From NCBI RefSeq assembly GCF_004765795.1, contig NZ_SBIV01000002.1, positions 248,001 through 312,000 of the forward strand: 64,000 nucleotides of DNA, in the 5' to 3' direction. The notes under the pieces were generated by a model, which saw only the letters and a program-made list of their open reading frames with translations, did not search any database and was not told the origin of the DNA. Of this stretch, positions 8,132 to 18,369 are shown in pieces (position 1 is the first letter of the stretch; each line of letters opens with the position of its first letter). The translations under genes were made by a program, and so were the position numbers. Origin of the DNA: Halorussus marinus (GTDB lineage: Archaea > Halobacteriota > Halobacteria > Halobacteriales > Haladaptataceae).

Positions 8132-11047
8132 ATGTCTACAGGACAAACACCCAAAGAGATCGGCGAGATCAGCTTCGGGCTGATGGACCCCGAGGAGTAC
8201 CGAGAGATGTCGGCCACGAAGATCATCACCGCCGACACCTACGACGACGACGGCTTCCCCATCGACATGGGGCTGATGGACCCCCGGCTGGGCGTCATCG
8301 ACCCGGGACTGGAGTGCAAGACCTGCGGGAAGCACTCGGGGTCGTGTAACGGCCACTTCGGTCACATCGAGCTCGCGGCGCCGGTGATCCACGTCGGGTT
8401 CACGAAGCTCATCCGCCGGCTCCTGCGCGGGACGTGTCGGAACTGCTCGCGGCTGTTGCTCACCGACGACGAGGCCGCAAAGTACGAGTCGAAGCTCACC
8501 CGGACCCGGGAACTGAGCAACGACGTCAACGACGTGACCAAGGCCGCCATCCGGGAGGCACGCAAGCAAGACCGGTGTCCCCACTGCGGGGAGGTCCAGT
8601 ACGACATCAACCACGAGAAGCCGACCACCTACTACGAGGTCCAGCAGGTCCTCACCAGCGAGTACTCCGAGGTCATCGCGGCCGCGATGCAGGGCAAGGC
8701 CGACGACGACGAGGAGCGAGAACCCGTCCCGCCCCAGGAGCTCGCCGACCAGACCGGCATCGACCTCTCGCGCATCAACGAGATCATGTCGGGCGAGTTC
8801 CGGCCCCGAGAGGACGACCGGAAGGCCCTGGAGAAGGCCCTCGACATCGACCTCACCGAGGAGGACATGAACAAGCTGATGCCGAGCGACATCCGGGACT
8901 GGTTCGAGGACATCCCGGACGACGACATCGAGACGCTGGGCATCAACTCCGAGCGCTCGCGGCCCGAGTGGATGATCCTGACGGTCCTGCCGGTGCCGCC
9001 GGTGACCGCCCGGCCGTCGATCACGCTGGACAACGGCCAGCGGTCCGAGGACGACCTCACCCACAAGCTGGTCGACATCATCCGGATCAACCAGCGGTTC
9101 ATGGAGAACCGCGAGGCGGGCGCGCCCCAGCTCATCATCGAGGACCTCTGGGAACTGCTCCAGTACCACGTCACCACCTTCATGGACAACGAGATTTCGG
9201 GCACGCCGCCCGCCCGCCACCGCTCGGGGCGGCCCCTCAAGACCCTCAGCCAGCGGCTGAAGGGCAAGGAGGGCCGGTTCCGGGGCTCGCTGTCCGGCAA
9301 GCGCGTGAACTTCTCGGCCCGGACGGTCATCTCGCCGGACCCGACCCTGAGCCTCAACGAGGTCGGCGTCCCCGAGCGGGTCGCCCGCGAGATGACCCAG
9401 ACGATGAACGTGACCGAGCGCAACGTCAAGGAGGCTCGCCGGTACGTCTCGAACGGCCCCGAAGGCCATCCGGGCGCCAACTACGTCAAGCGCCCCGACG
9501 GCCGCCGGCTGAAGGTCACCGAGAAGAACTGCGAGGAGCTGGCGACCAAAGTCGAGGCGGGCTGGGAGGTCAACCGCCACATGGTCGACGGCGACATCAT
9601 CATCTTCAACCGCCAGCCGTCGCTCCACCGGATGTCGATCATGGCCCACGAGGTGGTCGTGATGCCGTACAAGACCTTCCGGCTCAACACCGTCGTCTGC
9701 CCGCCGTACAACGCGGACTTCGACGGCGACGAGATGAACATGCACGCCCTCCAGAACGAGGAGGCTCGCGCGGAGGCCCGCGTCCTCATGCGCGTTCAAG
9801 AACAGATCCTGAGCCCGCGGTTCGGCGAGAACATCATCGGCGCGATTCAGGACCACATCTCCGGGACCTTCCTGCTGACGAACGAGAACCCCCACTTCAA
9901 CGAGACGCAGGCGCTCGACCTCCTGCGGGCGACCCGGATCGACGAACTGCCCGACCCCTCCGGAAGCGAGGACGGCGAGCCGTTCTGGACCGGCCGGGAC
10001 ATCTTCTCGGAGTTGCTCCCCGACGACTTCGACCTGACGTTCACCGGGACCGTCGGCGAGGACGTGATCATCGAGGACGGCCAGCTCGTCGAGGGCACCA
10101 TCGCCGAGGACGAGGTGGGCGGCTTCGGCGGTCAGATCGTCGACACGATCACCAAGCAGTACGGCAACACTCGCGCGCGCATCTTCATCAACGAGGTCGC
10201 GGCGCTGGCGATGCGCTCGATCATGCACTTCGGGTTCTCGATCGGCATCGACGACGAGACGGTGCCCGCCGAGGCCCAAGAGCGCATCGACGAGGCAATC
10301 GACAACGCCTACGACCGCGTCGAGGAGCTCATCGACACCTACCAGAGCGGCGACCTCGAGTCGTTGCCCGGTCGGACGGTCGACGAGACCCTCGAGATGA
10401 AGATCATGCAGACGCTCGGGAAGGCCCGGGACTCCGCCGGCGACATCGCCGAGGACCACTTCGCCGACGACAACCCGGCCGTGGTCATGGCCGAGTCGGG
10501 CGCGCGTGGGTCGATCCTGAACCTCACCCAGATGGCCGGCTGTGTCGGCCAGCAGGCGGTTCGGGGCGAGCGGATCAACCGCGGCTACGAGGACCGCACG
10601 CTGAGCCACTACCAGCCCGACGACCTCTCGGCGGAGGCCCACGGCTTCGTGGAGCACTCGTACACCGGCGGCCTGAACCCGCGGGAGTTCTTCTTCCACG
10701 CGATGGGCGGCCGTGAGGGGCTGGTCGACACGGCGGTTCGGACCTCCAAGTCCGGCTACCTCCAGCGCCGGCTCATCAACGCTCTCTCGGAACTCGAAAC
10801 CCAGTACGACGGCACGGTGCGAGACACCTCCGACACCATCGTCCAGTTCGAGTTCGGCGAGGACGGCACGAGCCCGGTGCAGGTGTCCTCGAACGAGGAC
10901 ACTCCGGTCGACGTCGGCGAGATCGCCGACCGCGTGCTCGACGCGGAGTTCAAGGGGGCCGAGCGCGAGGAGTTCCTCGGCGAGAGCCTGCCGCCGACGA
11001 ACCTCTCGGAGCACGCCGACGCCCGACAGGTCGAGAGCGACGACTGA
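8132..11047 (+). CDS. rpoA1: DNA-directed RNA polymerase subunit A' (N-terminal part of largest subunit)
   Basis: A 971-residue protein with the catalytic centre of the enzyme. Zinc-binding residues appear at C62/C65/C72/H75 (clamp) and C102/C105/C149/C152. The metal-binding motif NADFDGD lies at about 527-533 and holds the active-site magnesium. [14 protein letters not shown] and [11 protein letters not shown] are further universal blocks. Residues about 185-285 form an acidic stretch with a helix-turn-helix-like look ([16 protein letters not shown]), an insertion I associate with haloarchaea. The subunit ends after the bridge-helix region, and the remainder is encoded by rpoA''. Confidence 0.97.
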   Translation: MSTGQTPKEIGEISFGLMDPEEYREMSATKIITADTYDDDGFPIDMGLMDPRLGVIDPGLECKTCGKHSGSCNGHFGHIELAAPVIHVGFTKLIRRLLRGTCRNCSRLLLTDDEAAKYESKLTRTRELSNDVNDVTKAAIREARKQDRCPHCGEVQYDINHEKPTTYYEVQQVLTSEYSEVIAAAMQGKADDDEEREPVPPQELADQTGIDLSRINEIMSGEFRPREDDRKALEKALDIDLTEEDMNKLMPSDIRDWFEDIPDDDIETLGINSERSRPEWMILTVLPVPPVTARPSITLDNGQRSEDDLTHKLVDIIRINQRFMENREAGAPQLIIEDLWELLQYHVTTFMDNEISGTPPARHRSGRPLKTLSQRLKGKEGRFRGSLSGKRVNFSARTVISPDPTLSLNEVGVPERVAREMTQTMNVTERNVKEARRYVSNGPEGHPGANYVKRPDGRRLKVTEKNCEELATKVEAGWEVNRHMVDGDIIIFNRQPSLHRMSIMAHEVVVMPYKTFRLNTVVCPPYNADFDGDEMNMHALQNEEARAEARVLMRVQEQILSPRFGENIIGAIQDHISGTFLLTNENPHFNETQALDLLRATRIDELPDPSGSEDGEPFWTGRDIFSELLPDDFDLTFTGTVGEDVIIEDGQLVEGTIAEDEVGGFGGQIVDTITKQYGNTRARIFINEVAALAMRSIMHFGFSIGIDDETVPAEAQERIDEAIDNAYDRVEELIDTYQSGDLESLPGRTVDETLEMKIMQTLGKARDSAGDIAEDHFADDNPAVVMAESGARGSILNLTQMAGCVGQQAVRGERINRGYEDRTLSHYQPDDLSAEAHGFVEHSYTGGLNPREFFFHAMGGREGLVDTAVRTSKSGYLQRRLINALSELETQYDGTVRDTSDTIVQFEFGEDGTSPVQVSSNEDTPVDVGEIADRVLDAEFKGAEREEFLGESLPPTNLSEHADARQVESDD

Positions 11048-11060
11048 ACCCAATCCAACC

Positions 11061-12251
11061 ATGACCGACTACGACGTATCCGAGGACATCGAGGCCGTCG
11101 TCGAGGACACCGAGCTCCCCCGACGGCTGAAAGACGAAGTGTACAGTACCATCGAGGATCGGGGCGCCGAGCTGTCGCAGGCCGACGACCTCGCGAAGGC
11201 GGTCGAAAAGCAGTACCTCGACACCCGGGTCGACCCGCTCGACCCCGTGGGGACGGTCTCGGCCCAGTCCATCGGGGAGCCGGGGACCCAGATGACGATG
11301 AACACGTTCCACTACGCGGGGGTCGCGGAGATCGACGTGACCCAGGGCCTGCCCCGGCTCATCGAGCTGGTCGACGCCCGCAAGACGCCCGACACACCGA
11401 TGATGACGGTCCACCTCGAAGACGAGTACGCCGTCGACCGCGAGAAGGCCCACGAGGTCGTCTGGCAGATCGAGGCGACCAAGATCCTCGCGCTCGGGGA
11501 CATCTCCACGAACGTCGCGGACATGATCGTCTCGATCGACCTGAACGAAGACACTCTCGACGAGCGGATGATCGCGCCCGATCAGGTCGCCGACATCATC
11601 GAAGACGAGCTCGGCGTCGGTACCACCCAGCAGGGGACCGTCATCGAGTTCGGCCCCCAAGAGCCCAGCTACCGCGACCTGCTCCAGCTCGTCGAACAGC
11701 TCCGGGACATCGTGTTCAAGGGGATCGAGGACATCTCGCGGGTCGTCATCCGGAAAGAGCAACTCGAGGAGCGCGAGGAGTTCGTCCTCTACACCGAGGG
11801 GTCGGCGTTCGGCGACGTCATCGACATCGAGGGCGTCGACGCGAGCCGGACCACCTCGAACAACATCCACGAGATCCACAAGAACCTCGGGATCGAGGCG
11901 GCCCGCGAGTCGATCATCAACGAGACGATGGACACCCTCGAAGAGCAGGGGCTCGACGACGTGAACGTCCGCCATCTGATGCTGGTCGCCGACATCATGA
12001 CCAACGAGGGCACCATCGAGTCCATCGGCCGCCACGGCATCTCCGGGAACAAGAACTCGGTGCTCGCGCGGGCGGCGTTCGAGGTGACGGTCAACCACCT
12101 GCTCGACGCCGCGATCCACGGCGAGGTCGACGACCTGAACGGCGTGACCGAGAACGTCATCGTCGGCAAGCCGATCAAGCTCGGCACCGGCGACGTGAAC
12201 CTCCGGATGGGATCGCTGTCCGGCGAGGCCGAGCCCGAGCCCTCGGACTGA
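11061..12251 (+). CDS. rpoA2: DNA-directed RNA polymerase subunit A'' (C-terminal part of largest subunit)
   Basis: A 396-residue protein. The trigger-loop region is obvious at about 69-100: [20 protein letters not shown], followed by [15 protein letters not shown]. The second half has the jaw and C-terminal cleft, with [22 protein letters not shown]. The ATG at 11061 follows the rpoA' stop by 13 bases; the longer upstream frame is the Arg/Ser-rich shadow of rpoA'. The last 10 residues are acidic. nusA begins one base after the stop. Confidence 0.97.
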   Translation: MTDYDVSEDIEAVVEDTELPRRLKDEVYSTIEDRGAELSQADDLAKAVEKQYLDTRVDPLDPVGTVSAQSIGEPGTQMTMNTFHYAGVAEIDVTQGLPRLIELVDARKTPDTPMMTVHLEDEYAVDREKAHEVVWQIEATKILALGDISTNVADMIVSIDLNEDTLDERMIAPDQVADIIEDELGVGTTQQGTVIEFGPQEPSYRDLLQLVEQLRDIVFKGIEDISRVVIRKEQLEEREEFVLYTEGSAFGDVIDIEGVDASRTTSNNIHEIHKNLGIEAARESIINETMDTLEEQGLDDVNVRHLMLVADIMTNEGTIESIGRHGISGNKNSVLARAAFEVTVNHLLDAAIHGEVDDLNGVTENVIVGKPIKLGTGDVNLRMGSLSGEAEPEPSD

Positions 12252-12252
12252 G

Positions 12253-12681
12253 ATGGTCGTCACGCTCTCGGATACGGCCCGCCGGTACATCGCGCTGTTC
12301 GAGGACGCGACCGGCGCGACCGCCCGCGACTGCGTGATCTTCGAGGACGACGGCGAACGGATCGTCTTCCTCGTCAAGCCCGGCGATATGGCCCGGGCCA
12401 TCGGCTCGGGCGGCGAGAACGTCCGGAGCGTCGAGGAGCAACTCGGCACGGACGTGACGCTCGTCGAGGACGCCGACACCGCCGAGGCGTTCGTCGCCAA
12501 CGCGCTGGCGCCGGCGGCGGTGTACAACGTCACCGTCAGCGAGGACGACGAGACGGTGGCGTACGCCGAGGTGGACGCCGCCGACACCGGCGTCGCGATC
12601 GGCGAGGACGGACGCAACATCGCGGCGGCCGAGCGGCTGGCGAAGCGCCACTACGACATCGACGACATCCAGTTGACGTAG
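12253..12681 (+). CDS. nusA: NusA-like KH-domain transcription factor
   Basis: A 142-residue protein, the usual short archaeal form made of two KH domains without the S1 domain of bacterial NusA. Visible KH features are KPGDMARAIGSGGENVRSVEE (first repeat) and VDAADTGVAIGEDGRNIAAAE (second), each with a GxxG-like loop. It is thought to bind RNA during elongation or termination. Archaeal operons almost always end the rpo genes with this gene, as here. A hairpin at 12724-12741 follows at the end of the transcript. Confidence 0.93.
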   Translation: MVVTLSDTARRYIALFEDATGATARDCVIFEDDGERIVFLVKPGDMARAIGSGGENVRSVEEQLGTDVTLVEDADTAEAFVANALAPAAVYNVTVSEDDETVAYAEVDAADTGVAIGEDGRNIAAAERLAKRHYDIDDIQLT

Positions 12682-12723
12682 GCCGGTCGTCGCTCCCGGC
12701 GGGGAGCGCGTCGACGACTCGGC

Positions 12724-12741
12724 TCGTTTTTCGGAAAACGA
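12724..12741. terminator. Hairpin with T-run between nusA and the convergent transducer gene
   Basis: TCGTTTT and AAAACGA are perfect 7-base arms around a TCGG loop. Each strand has a T-run in its own arm, so it can serve both the nusA operon and the gene on the opposite strand. Oligo-T tracts are the known archaeal termination signal. Confidence 0.6.
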
Positions 12742-12801
12742 ACGGCGCGATAGCCACCGGTCCGGCGGGGCGGTCGGCTCGAACACCGGCGGGGCAGTCG
12801 G

Positions 12802-14757
12802 CTACTCCGGGCGGCCGCCGTCCTCGATGGCGACGTTCGCCGGCGCGGCCGGATCGGCACCCTCGCCGCTCACGTCGAACTTCTCCACGAGCATCTGGAG
12901 GCGCTCGGCACGATCGCCGAGCGACTCGACGGCGGCGCTCACCTCCGACATGGAGGCGGCCTGCTGTTGGGCGGCCGCCGAGACGCCCTCGGTCTCGTCG
13001 GCGGTCGACCGACTGATGTCCGCGACCTCCTCGATCATCGAGACGACCTCCTCGGTGCCGGCGGCCTGGTCGTCGGTGGTGTCGCTGATCTCCTGAATGC
13101 CGCCGTCGGTCCGCTCGGCGTTCTCGGCCACCGCCGAGAACGCGTCGAGGACGTCCTGGACCGCCTCGACGCTCTCCTCGACGTACTGGTCGGCCGAACG
13201 GACCTCCTCGACCGTCGTCGCGGTCTGGGACTGGGTCTCCTCGATGCGCTGTTCGATCTCGGTGGCGGACGCTCTGGTCTCCTCGGCCAGTTCTTTGACC
13301 TCGTTCGCGACGACCGCGAACCCGTCGCCGCGCTTGGCCCCGTCGCCGCCGGCCCGGGCGGCCTCGATGTTGGCGTTGAGCGCGAGCATGTTCGTCTGGT
13401 CGGCGATGTCGCTTATGAGATCGACGATCTCGCTGATTTCGGTCATCTGGCGGTCGAGGACCTCGACCTTCTCGACCGTGGCGTCGATCGCCTCCCGAAC
13501 CGCCCGGGAGTCGTCGATCGCCTGGCGCGCGGTCGCCTCGCCGTCCTCTGCGATCTCGGCGGTCTCGCGGGACGTCTCGGCGACGGTTTCGGCCGAGGCG
13601 GCCACCTCCTCGACGGTCGCCGAGAGGTCGGTCATCTCGTCGGCAACCGTCTCGAGCATCTCACGTTGCTCGTCGGCGCCCGCGGCGATCTCCTGGACGG
13701 ACTCGCTGACGCCTTCGCTGGCTTCTCGGGCCTCGTCGGTGCCGGCGGTCGCGTCCCCGCTCGCGTCGGCCACGTCGTCCGCGAACTGCTGGATCTCGCG
13801 CATCGCCGACTCCGTCTCGTCCATCATCTCGTTGAACGCCTCGCCGATCTGCGCCATCGCCTCGCTCTCGCTCTCGGCGTCGAGTCGGACGTGGAGTTCG
13901 CCCTCGGCCGCCCGCGCCATGGTCGCGCTGTAGGCGTCGGCCTTGGCTTCGAGGTGGTCGTTGAGACGCTCGACCTCCCGCTGGCGGGCCTCGGCCTCGG
14001 CCTTTGCCTCCTCGGCTTCCGCCTTGGCGGCCTCGATCTCGGCCTTCTTGGCTTCGAGGTCCTCGACCTCGGCGGTCTTCGCTTCGGCCTGTTCGAGCTG
14101 TCGCTGGGCCTCCTCGCGGGAGCGCTCGGTCGAGTACCAGTGGGCCATCAGCGCCGCGGCGAGCGCGAGCACGAACGTCGCGTGGATGAACGACCACGCC
14201 CACGGGTTGTTGATACCGGCGGTGTGGTTGTACACCCGGCTCGGTTCGATCATGCCGAAGTAGCCGTGCTGGAGCGCGACGTAGGCGATGCCGAGCAGGA
14301 ACGGGAGCCAGTCCTCGTAGACGGCGACGACCGCCATCACGACGAAAAAGTGGAAGTGCGCCTCGATGTACCCCCCGGAGAAGTGAACCAGGAACCCCGA
14401 GGTGGTCACCAGCCCCAGCGTGGCGAGTGCGGTCCGGGTGCGGCGGCCGAATCGCGACCACCTCGCGAGGAGCGCGAGTCCGACGACGATCCCGACTTCG
14501 AGGAGGACCCGCCACAGCGGGATGACGGGGATCGTCGCGCCGGTGACCGCGGACTCGGTCCCCTCGTACAGTCCGAGCGCGAGGAGGAGCGGGACGTGGG
14601 CCGCGAGAACCAACAGGATGTTGCGGTGGCGACCCCGCCAGGTCTCCTCGGGGATCGTGTCGCCGCTCGGAATGTACTCGACGAACTCGCGAATCTTGCT
14701 CTCCCACCCGTCGATCGGAGAGCTCGGTTGTCCCGCCCCGTCGGTGGTTCCTGCCAT
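12802..14757 (-). CDS. Membrane methyl-accepting transducer (Htr/MCP family) with His-rich membrane sensor
   Basis: A 651-residue chemotaxis receptor. Start ATG 14757 is supported by an AT-rich box at about 14785-14795. Residues about 35-195 hold five to six hydrophobic helices and no large extracellular domain. One segment contains [11 protein letters not shown] and a later LQHGYFGM, so histidines lie within or beside the membrane. A long charged coiled coil, [19 protein letters not shown] and similar, follows at about 205-260, then a HAMP-like linker. The conserved signalling tip [20 protein letters not shown] lies near 452-470. It should talk to CheA/CheW. The ligand is unknown; the membrane-embedded sensor suggests a small lipophilic or redox signal (inference). 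It sits between nusA and rpsL on the opposite strand. Confidence 0.88.
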   Translation of the reverse strand: MAGTTDGAGQPSSPIDGWESKIREFVEYIPSGDTIPEETWRGRHRNILLVLAAHVPLLLALGLYEGTESAVTGATIPVIPLWRVLLEVGIVVGLALLARWSRFGRRTRTALATLGLVTTSGFLVHFSGGYIEAHFHFFVVMAVVAVYEDWLPFLLGIAYVALQHGYFGMIEPSRVYNHTAGINNPWAWSFIHATFVLALAAALMAHWYSTERSREEAQRQLEQAEAKTAEVEDLEAKKAEIEAAKAEAEEAKAEAEARQREVERLNDHLEAKADAYSATMARAAEGELHVRLDAESESEAMAQIGEAFNEMMDETESAMREIQQFADDVADASGDATAGTDEAREASEGVSESVQEIAAGADEQREMLETVADEMTDLSATVEEVAASAETVAETSRETAEIAEDGEATARQAIDDSRAVREAIDATVEKVEVLDRQMTEISEIVDLISDIADQTNMLALNANIEAARAGGDGAKRGDGFAVVANEVKELAEETRASATEIEQRIEETQSQTATTVEEVRSADQYVEESVEAVQDVLDAFSAVAENAERTDGGIQEISDTTDDQAAGTEEVVSMIEEVADISRSTADETEGVSAAAQQQAASMSEVSAAVESLGDRAERLQMLVEKFDVSGEGADPAAPANVAIEDGGRPE

Positions 14758-15037
14758 ATAGAGCCAGCGCCGACTACAGCGCCAAAAATATTGGGGCGGC
14801 GCTATCAACCATAATAATCGTCGCGCCTGCGCGAGACCGGTCGTCGGCGGCGCTCCGGACTGATCCCCGTTCGGCCCAGCGACGGACTCTCCGTTCCGAA
14901 CCGAACCTAAGCGCCGCGGAGAACCATTCGATGAGACTGGCTCAGATCCCGTAATCGACCCCTCTCGGCCGCCCTGCGGCCGTAACTCCGGGTGAAAGAG
15001 GGAGGCTTAAGTAGCTCCGACGGGTAGCCCACGCCAT
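14758..15037. promoter_or_regulatory. Divergent promoter region between the transducer and rpsL
   Basis: For rpsL, CTTAAG at 15006-15011 lies 27-32 bases before the ATG, so the transcript should be leaderless. For the transducer, an AAAAATATT box is at about 14785-14795. A perfect hairpin (CGGCCGC, loop CCT, GCGGCCG; 14966-14982) lies upstream of the rpsL TATA. I see no coding sequence here. Confidence 0.5.
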
Positions 15038-15466
15038 ATGGCGAACGGCAAGTACGCAGCCCGGAAGCTGAAGAAGGACCGCCAGAATCACCGGTGGTCC
15101 GACTCCGATTACGCCCGACGCGAGCGCGGTCTCGGGGAGAAGTCCGACCCCCTCGAAGGCGCGCCCCAGGGCCGAGGTATCGTTCTGGAGAAGGTGGGCA
15201 TCGAGGCGAAACAGCCCAACTCCGCGATCCGGAAGTGCGTCCGGGTCCAGCTCATCAAGAACGGCAAGCAGGTCACCGCCTTCTGTCCCGGCGACGGCGC
15301 GATCTCGTTCATCGACGAACACGACGAGGTCACCATCGCGGGCATCGGCGGCGCGAAGGGTCGTGCGATGGGCGACCTCTCTGGGGTCAACTACAAGGTA
15401 GAGAAGGTCAACGGCGTGAGCCTCGAAGAACTGGTTCGCGGGAACGCGGAGAAGCCGGTGCGATAA
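15038..15466 (+). CDS. rpsL: 30S ribosomal protein S12
   Basis: A 142-residue protein, standard for archaeal uS12. It contains the decoding-centre block [20 protein letters not shown] and the later [18 protein letters not shown]. Archaeal S12 has a longer N-terminus than the bacterial form, seen here as [20 protein letters not shown]. The protein lines the A-site and helps monitor codon-anticodon pairing. ATG 15038 is about 30 bases from a TATA box, so it is read as leaderless. rpsG starts 2 bases after its stop. In many archaea this pair directly follows nusA; here a transducer gene intervenes. Confidence 0.98.
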   Translation: MANGKYAARKLKKDRQNHRWSDSDYARRERGLGEKSDPLEGAPQGRGIVLEKVGIEAKQPNSAIRKCVRVQLIKNGKQVTAFCPGDGAISFIDEHDEVTIAGIGGAKGRAMGDLSGVNYKVEKVNGVSLEELVRGNAEKPVR

Positions 15467-15468
15467 TC

Positions 15469-16083
15469 ATGGCCGCAGAAGACCAACCCGAACCCGACAA
15501 GCCTGCGGGCACCGACGAGGAAGGCGCGGCGACGAAGCTGTTCGACGAGTGGGACGTGACCAACATCGACTACACGGACCCCTCGACCGAACGCTACATC
15601 ACGGTCACCCCGGTCGCCCACACGATGGGCCGCCACGCCGGCAAGCAGTTCCAGAAGAGCGAGATCTCCATCGTCGAGCGGCTCACCAACCGCCTGATGC
15701 AGACCGAGGAGAACACCGGCAAGAAACAGCAGGCGCTCCGGATCGTCCGGGAGGCCTTCGAGACCATCCACGCAGAGACCGACGAGAACCCCGTGCAGGT
15801 CCTCGTGGAAGCCGTCGAGAACGCCGCCCCGCGCGAGGAGACCGTCCGCCTGAAGTACGGCGGTATCTCAGTGCCGAAGGCGGTCGACGTGGCGCCCCAG
15901 CGCCGGGTCGACCAGTCGCTGAAGTTCATCGCCGAGGGCGTCTACAGCTCGTCGTTCAAGACGTCGACCGACGCGGCCGAGGCGCTGGCGAACCAGCTCG
16001 TCGGCGCGGCCAACTACGACGTCCAGACGTACGCGATCAACCAGAAAGAAGAGAAAGAGCGCGTCGCGGCCGCGGCCCGCTAA
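15469..16083 (+). CDS. rpsG: 30S ribosomal protein S7
   Basis: A 204-residue uS7. Recognisable blocks are VTPVAHTMGRHAGKQF, SIVERLTNRLM and VPKAVDVAPQRRVDQSLKFI. The N-terminal 25 residues are acidic and disordered, the usual haloarchaeal adaptation. S7 initiates assembly of the 30S head and contacts the E-site tRNA. The ATG at 15469 follows the rpsL stop by 2 bases. In the standard archaeal order fusA would come next, but about 4.8 kb of other genes separate them here. Confidence 0.98.
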   Translation: MAAEDQPEPDKPAGTDEEGAATKLFDEWDVTNIDYTDPSTERYITVTPVAHTMGRHAGKQFQKSEISIVERLTNRLMQTEENTGKKQQALRIVREAFETIHAETDENPVQVLVEAVENAAPREETVRLKYGGISVPKAVDVAPQRRVDQSLKFIAEGVYSSSFKTSTDAAEALANQLVGAANYDVQTYAINQKEEKERVAAAAR

Positions 16084-16158
16084 GTCTCTCTCCGTTCTCT
16101 CGGTTTCAGCTCTCGACCAGCCGCGGCGCTCGCCGGGCCGGGCGACCGCCGTGACGTC

Positions 16159-16485
16159 TCACTCGCCAGCCGCGCCGACGAGCACGAACGTGCTCTCGGT
16201 GTCGCCGTTGTGGATCTGGCGGCTCGCCTCGGCGGGGACGCGCAGGGCCTCGCCGCCGCTCAGTTCGACGTCCTCGCCGTCGACGGTGACCGTCGCCGAG
16301 CCGTCGACGAGCACGTACACTTCCTCCTGGCCGTCCTCGGCGTGGTCGTGTTCCTTCCCGGTCCAGCCGGGGTCGGCCTCCAGCAGGGTGACCCCGACCG
16401 TCTCGCAGTCGAGGGGGTCGCGGAGAAATCGCATCCCGTCGCCGATCGGTTCGACCGCGTCGGAGTCGACTTTCGTGTAGGACAT
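16159..16485 (-). CDS. Cupin-domain protein
   Basis: A 108-residue single cupin. The first motif is visible as GWTGKEHDHAEDGQEEVYVL (His, His, Glu metal ligands) and the second as LRVPAEASRQIHNGD with a His. Small cupins bind a metal and can be isomerases, dioxygenases or mere binding proteins; the substrate cannot be inferred. ATG 16485 was chosen because a TATA-like ATATAA is found near 16511-16517 on the minus strand and the upstream frame is low-complexity. It is convergent with rpsG and divergent from the sugar dehydrogenase. Confidence 0.85.
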   Translation of the reverse strand: MSYTKVDSDAVEPIGDGMRFLRDPLDCETVGVTLLEADPGWTGKEHDHAEDGQEEVYVLVDGSATVTVDGEDVELSGGEALRVPAEASRQIHNGDTESTFVLVGAAGE

Positions 16486-16630
16486 GCGGGTCGGTGTACG
16501 GCCGCGAGGCTGATATAACGTGGGCCGGGTCGCCGCGCGGTCGGGGCGGGCCACTCGGGGTCGAGCCGCCTCCTCCGCGGTCGCGCCACCGTCCACCCCG
16601 ATCGGGGCGCCTCGCCGAAAAGGGATAGAT

Positions 16631-16646
16631 TTTAGGCCCGCCTAAA
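16631..16646 (+). promoter_or_regulatory. Palindromic operator overlapping the sugar dehydrogenase promoter
   Basis: TTTAGGC-CC-GCCTAAA is a perfect inverted repeat 13-28 bases before the ATG, exactly where the TATA box of a leaderless gene belongs. TTAGGC/GCCTAA half-sites resemble those bound by DtxR/IdeR-type metal regulators, including the haloarchaeal Idr/SirR family. A bound regulator would block the promoter. The identity of the regulator is inference. Confidence 0.55.
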
Positions 16647-16658
16647 CAACCCGCGGGT

Positions 16659-18017
16659 ATGAGCGAACTCCCTGACGCGACTCGGAGGCGCTTGCTCTCG
16701 GCGGCCGCCGGGGCGGGCGCGGCCGCCCTCGCCGGCTGTGCGAACGTCGAAGTTGGCGACGGCGGGACCGAGACCACGGCGACGCCGAAGTACGACGTTG
16801 CGGTGTCCCACGACGAGACCGCGTGGGCGAAGTACGACCCCGACTGGGCGGGCCCGACCGATCCGCCGGTGCCCGCAGACGTGACCGTCGAGGTGCTCGT
16901 CGAGAACCTCGAAATCCCGTGGGACCTCGCGTTCGCGCCGGACGGCGACCTGTTCATCACCGAACGGACCGGCAACGTCCTGCGGTTCGACGCCGGCGAG
17001 GTGACCGAGGTCACCGCCCCGGACGGCGTGCTCGACGCCGAGGCCATGGAGCCGGGCACCGACGAGCGGTCGTGGTTCATCGCGGGCGGGGAGGGCGGGA
17101 TGCTCGGCATCGCGGTCCACCCGGCGTACCCCGACGCGCCCTACATCTACACCTACTACACCACCCAGCCCGACGGCGAGCCGAAGACGAACCGGATCGC
17201 CCGGTTCGACGTGAGCGCCGACGACCCCGCCGCGACCGAGGAGGTGCTGGTCGACGGTATCCCGGGCGACGCAATCCACAACGGCGGCCGGATCGCGTTC
17301 GGCCCCGCGAACTACCTCTGGGCGACGATCGGCGACGCCGGCGAGAAAGAACTCGCCCAGGACCCGAGCGCGCTCCCGGGGAGCGTCCTCCGACTCACGC
17401 CCGACGGGCAACCCCACCCCGACAACCCCGAAACGGGCGACCCGCGGGTGTTCACCTACGGCCACCGGAACCCGCAGGGGATCACCTGGCTCCCGGACGC
17501 CCGGCCGATCATCACCGAGCACGGCCCGGACGGCCGCGGGGAGACGAACCTGCTCCGGGCGGGCGCGAACTACGGCTGGCCCGAGGTCCGAACCGCCGAG
17601 GCGTACGCCGGCGACGACGAGTACGCCCACCCGCTGACCAACAGCGGCGAGGAGTCGTGGGGCATCTGTGGCTGCGTGTTCTACACCGGCGAGGCGGTCC
17701 CCCCGTGGTCGAACCGGCTCGTGATCGGGACGCTCATCGGCCAGCACGTCAACCTCGTGACGCTCAACCGCGAGGGCGAGGCGCCGCCCCGCGACGAGGA
17801 CGCACAGGTCTTCGACGAGCCGTGGTACGACGACGCGCTCGCGGCGACCTCCCACCGGACCCTGCAGGACGTGCTCGGGCGCGTGCGCCACGTCGAGCAG
17901 GGCCCCGACGGCGACCTCTACGCCATCACTTCGAACCGCGACGGCCGACCCAAGTCCGAGTCGCCATTTCCCCGCGAGCGCGACGACGTGCTCGTGCGGC
18001 TCACGCTCGCGGAGTGA
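16659..18017 (+). CDS. PQQ-dependent sugar dehydrogenase-like lipoprotein (glucose/sorbosone dehydrogenase family)
   Basis: A 452-residue secreted protein. The N-terminus has a twin-arginine motif (RRRLLSAAA) followed by lipobox LAGC with the lipidated Cys at 27, so it is a Tat-exported lipoprotein facing outside. The rest is a six-bladed beta-propeller of the GSDH type: LEIPWDLAFAPDGDLFITER, GIAVHPAYPD, IHNGGRIAFGP, GHRNPQGI and EHGPDGRGE with the catalytic-type His residues. Bacterial relatives oxidise aldose sugars with PQQ. Whether this organism makes PQQ cannot be judged here. A DtxR-like palindrome overlaps the promoter. Confidence 0.88.
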   Translation: MSELPDATRRRLLSAAAGAGAAALAGCANVEVGDGGTETTATPKYDVAVSHDETAWAKYDPDWAGPTDPPVPADVTVEVLVENLEIPWDLAFAPDGDLFITERTGNVLRFDAGEVTEVTAPDGVLDAEAMEPGTDERSWFIAGGEGGMLGIAVHPAYPDAPYIYTYYTTQPDGEPKTNRIARFDVSADDPAATEEVLVDGIPGDAIHNGGRIAFGPANYLWATIGDAGEKELAQDPSALPGSVLRLTPDGQPHPDNPETGDPRVFTYGHRNPQGITWLPDARPIITEHGPDGRGETNLLRAGANYGWPEVRTAEAYAGDDEYAHPLTNSGEESWGICGCVFYTGEAVPPWSNRLVIGTLIGQHVNLVTLNREGEAPPRDEDAQVFDEPWYDDALAATSHRTLQDVLGRVRHVEQGPDGDLYAITSNRDGRPKSESPFPRERDDVLVRLTLAE

Positions 18018-18369
18018 GTCAGCCGGGAGCGCGTCGGTGGCTCGGGACGACGGCCACGTTCGGGGACGAATCGACCGCGAGACGGTCTATCGGCACCCGA
18101 ACCGCCGGGGGCAGGAGCCGTACAGTCGCCGGCCGAACCCGGCCACCGGCTTTTGAGGCAAAACACCGACAGAATCGTCTGGTAGCTTCCCTGAGAGACC
18201 GCCACGATTCGGTCTGTCTCCTCGTCGGTATCCCGATCACAGTAATGGTGACAGACCACTCAAACTGTCGATCGGGACGCCCCGCCACCGTACTCGCTAA
18301 TCCGTGTCGGCGTCGAAGCCGTCACCAGAGCCGAGACTGCGAGTACGATACGACACTCGCGGCGCGATT
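18018..18369. other. 352-bp intergenic region without a convincing gene
   Basis: The stretch lies between two convergent genes. Frames here are short, Arg/Ser-rich and unlike haloarchaeal proteins. I saw no tRNA, long inverted repeat or recognisable remnant. Only a modest drop in G+C around 18150-18290 is noticeable. Confidence 0.5.

Noticed and set aside
6017-11062. Very long open frame on the minus strand (1681 codons)
   Set aside because: It is antisense to rpoB''/rpoB'/rpoA' and rich in Leu, Val and Arg repeats without any domain. In high G+C DNA the opposite strand of real genes stays open; the same holds for 20780-23920 and 59776-61848.
18018-18369. Small gene in the long gap after the sugar dehydrogenase
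   Set aside because: All frames are short and lack acidic haloarchaeal composition, and none has a promoter-like box at the right distance.
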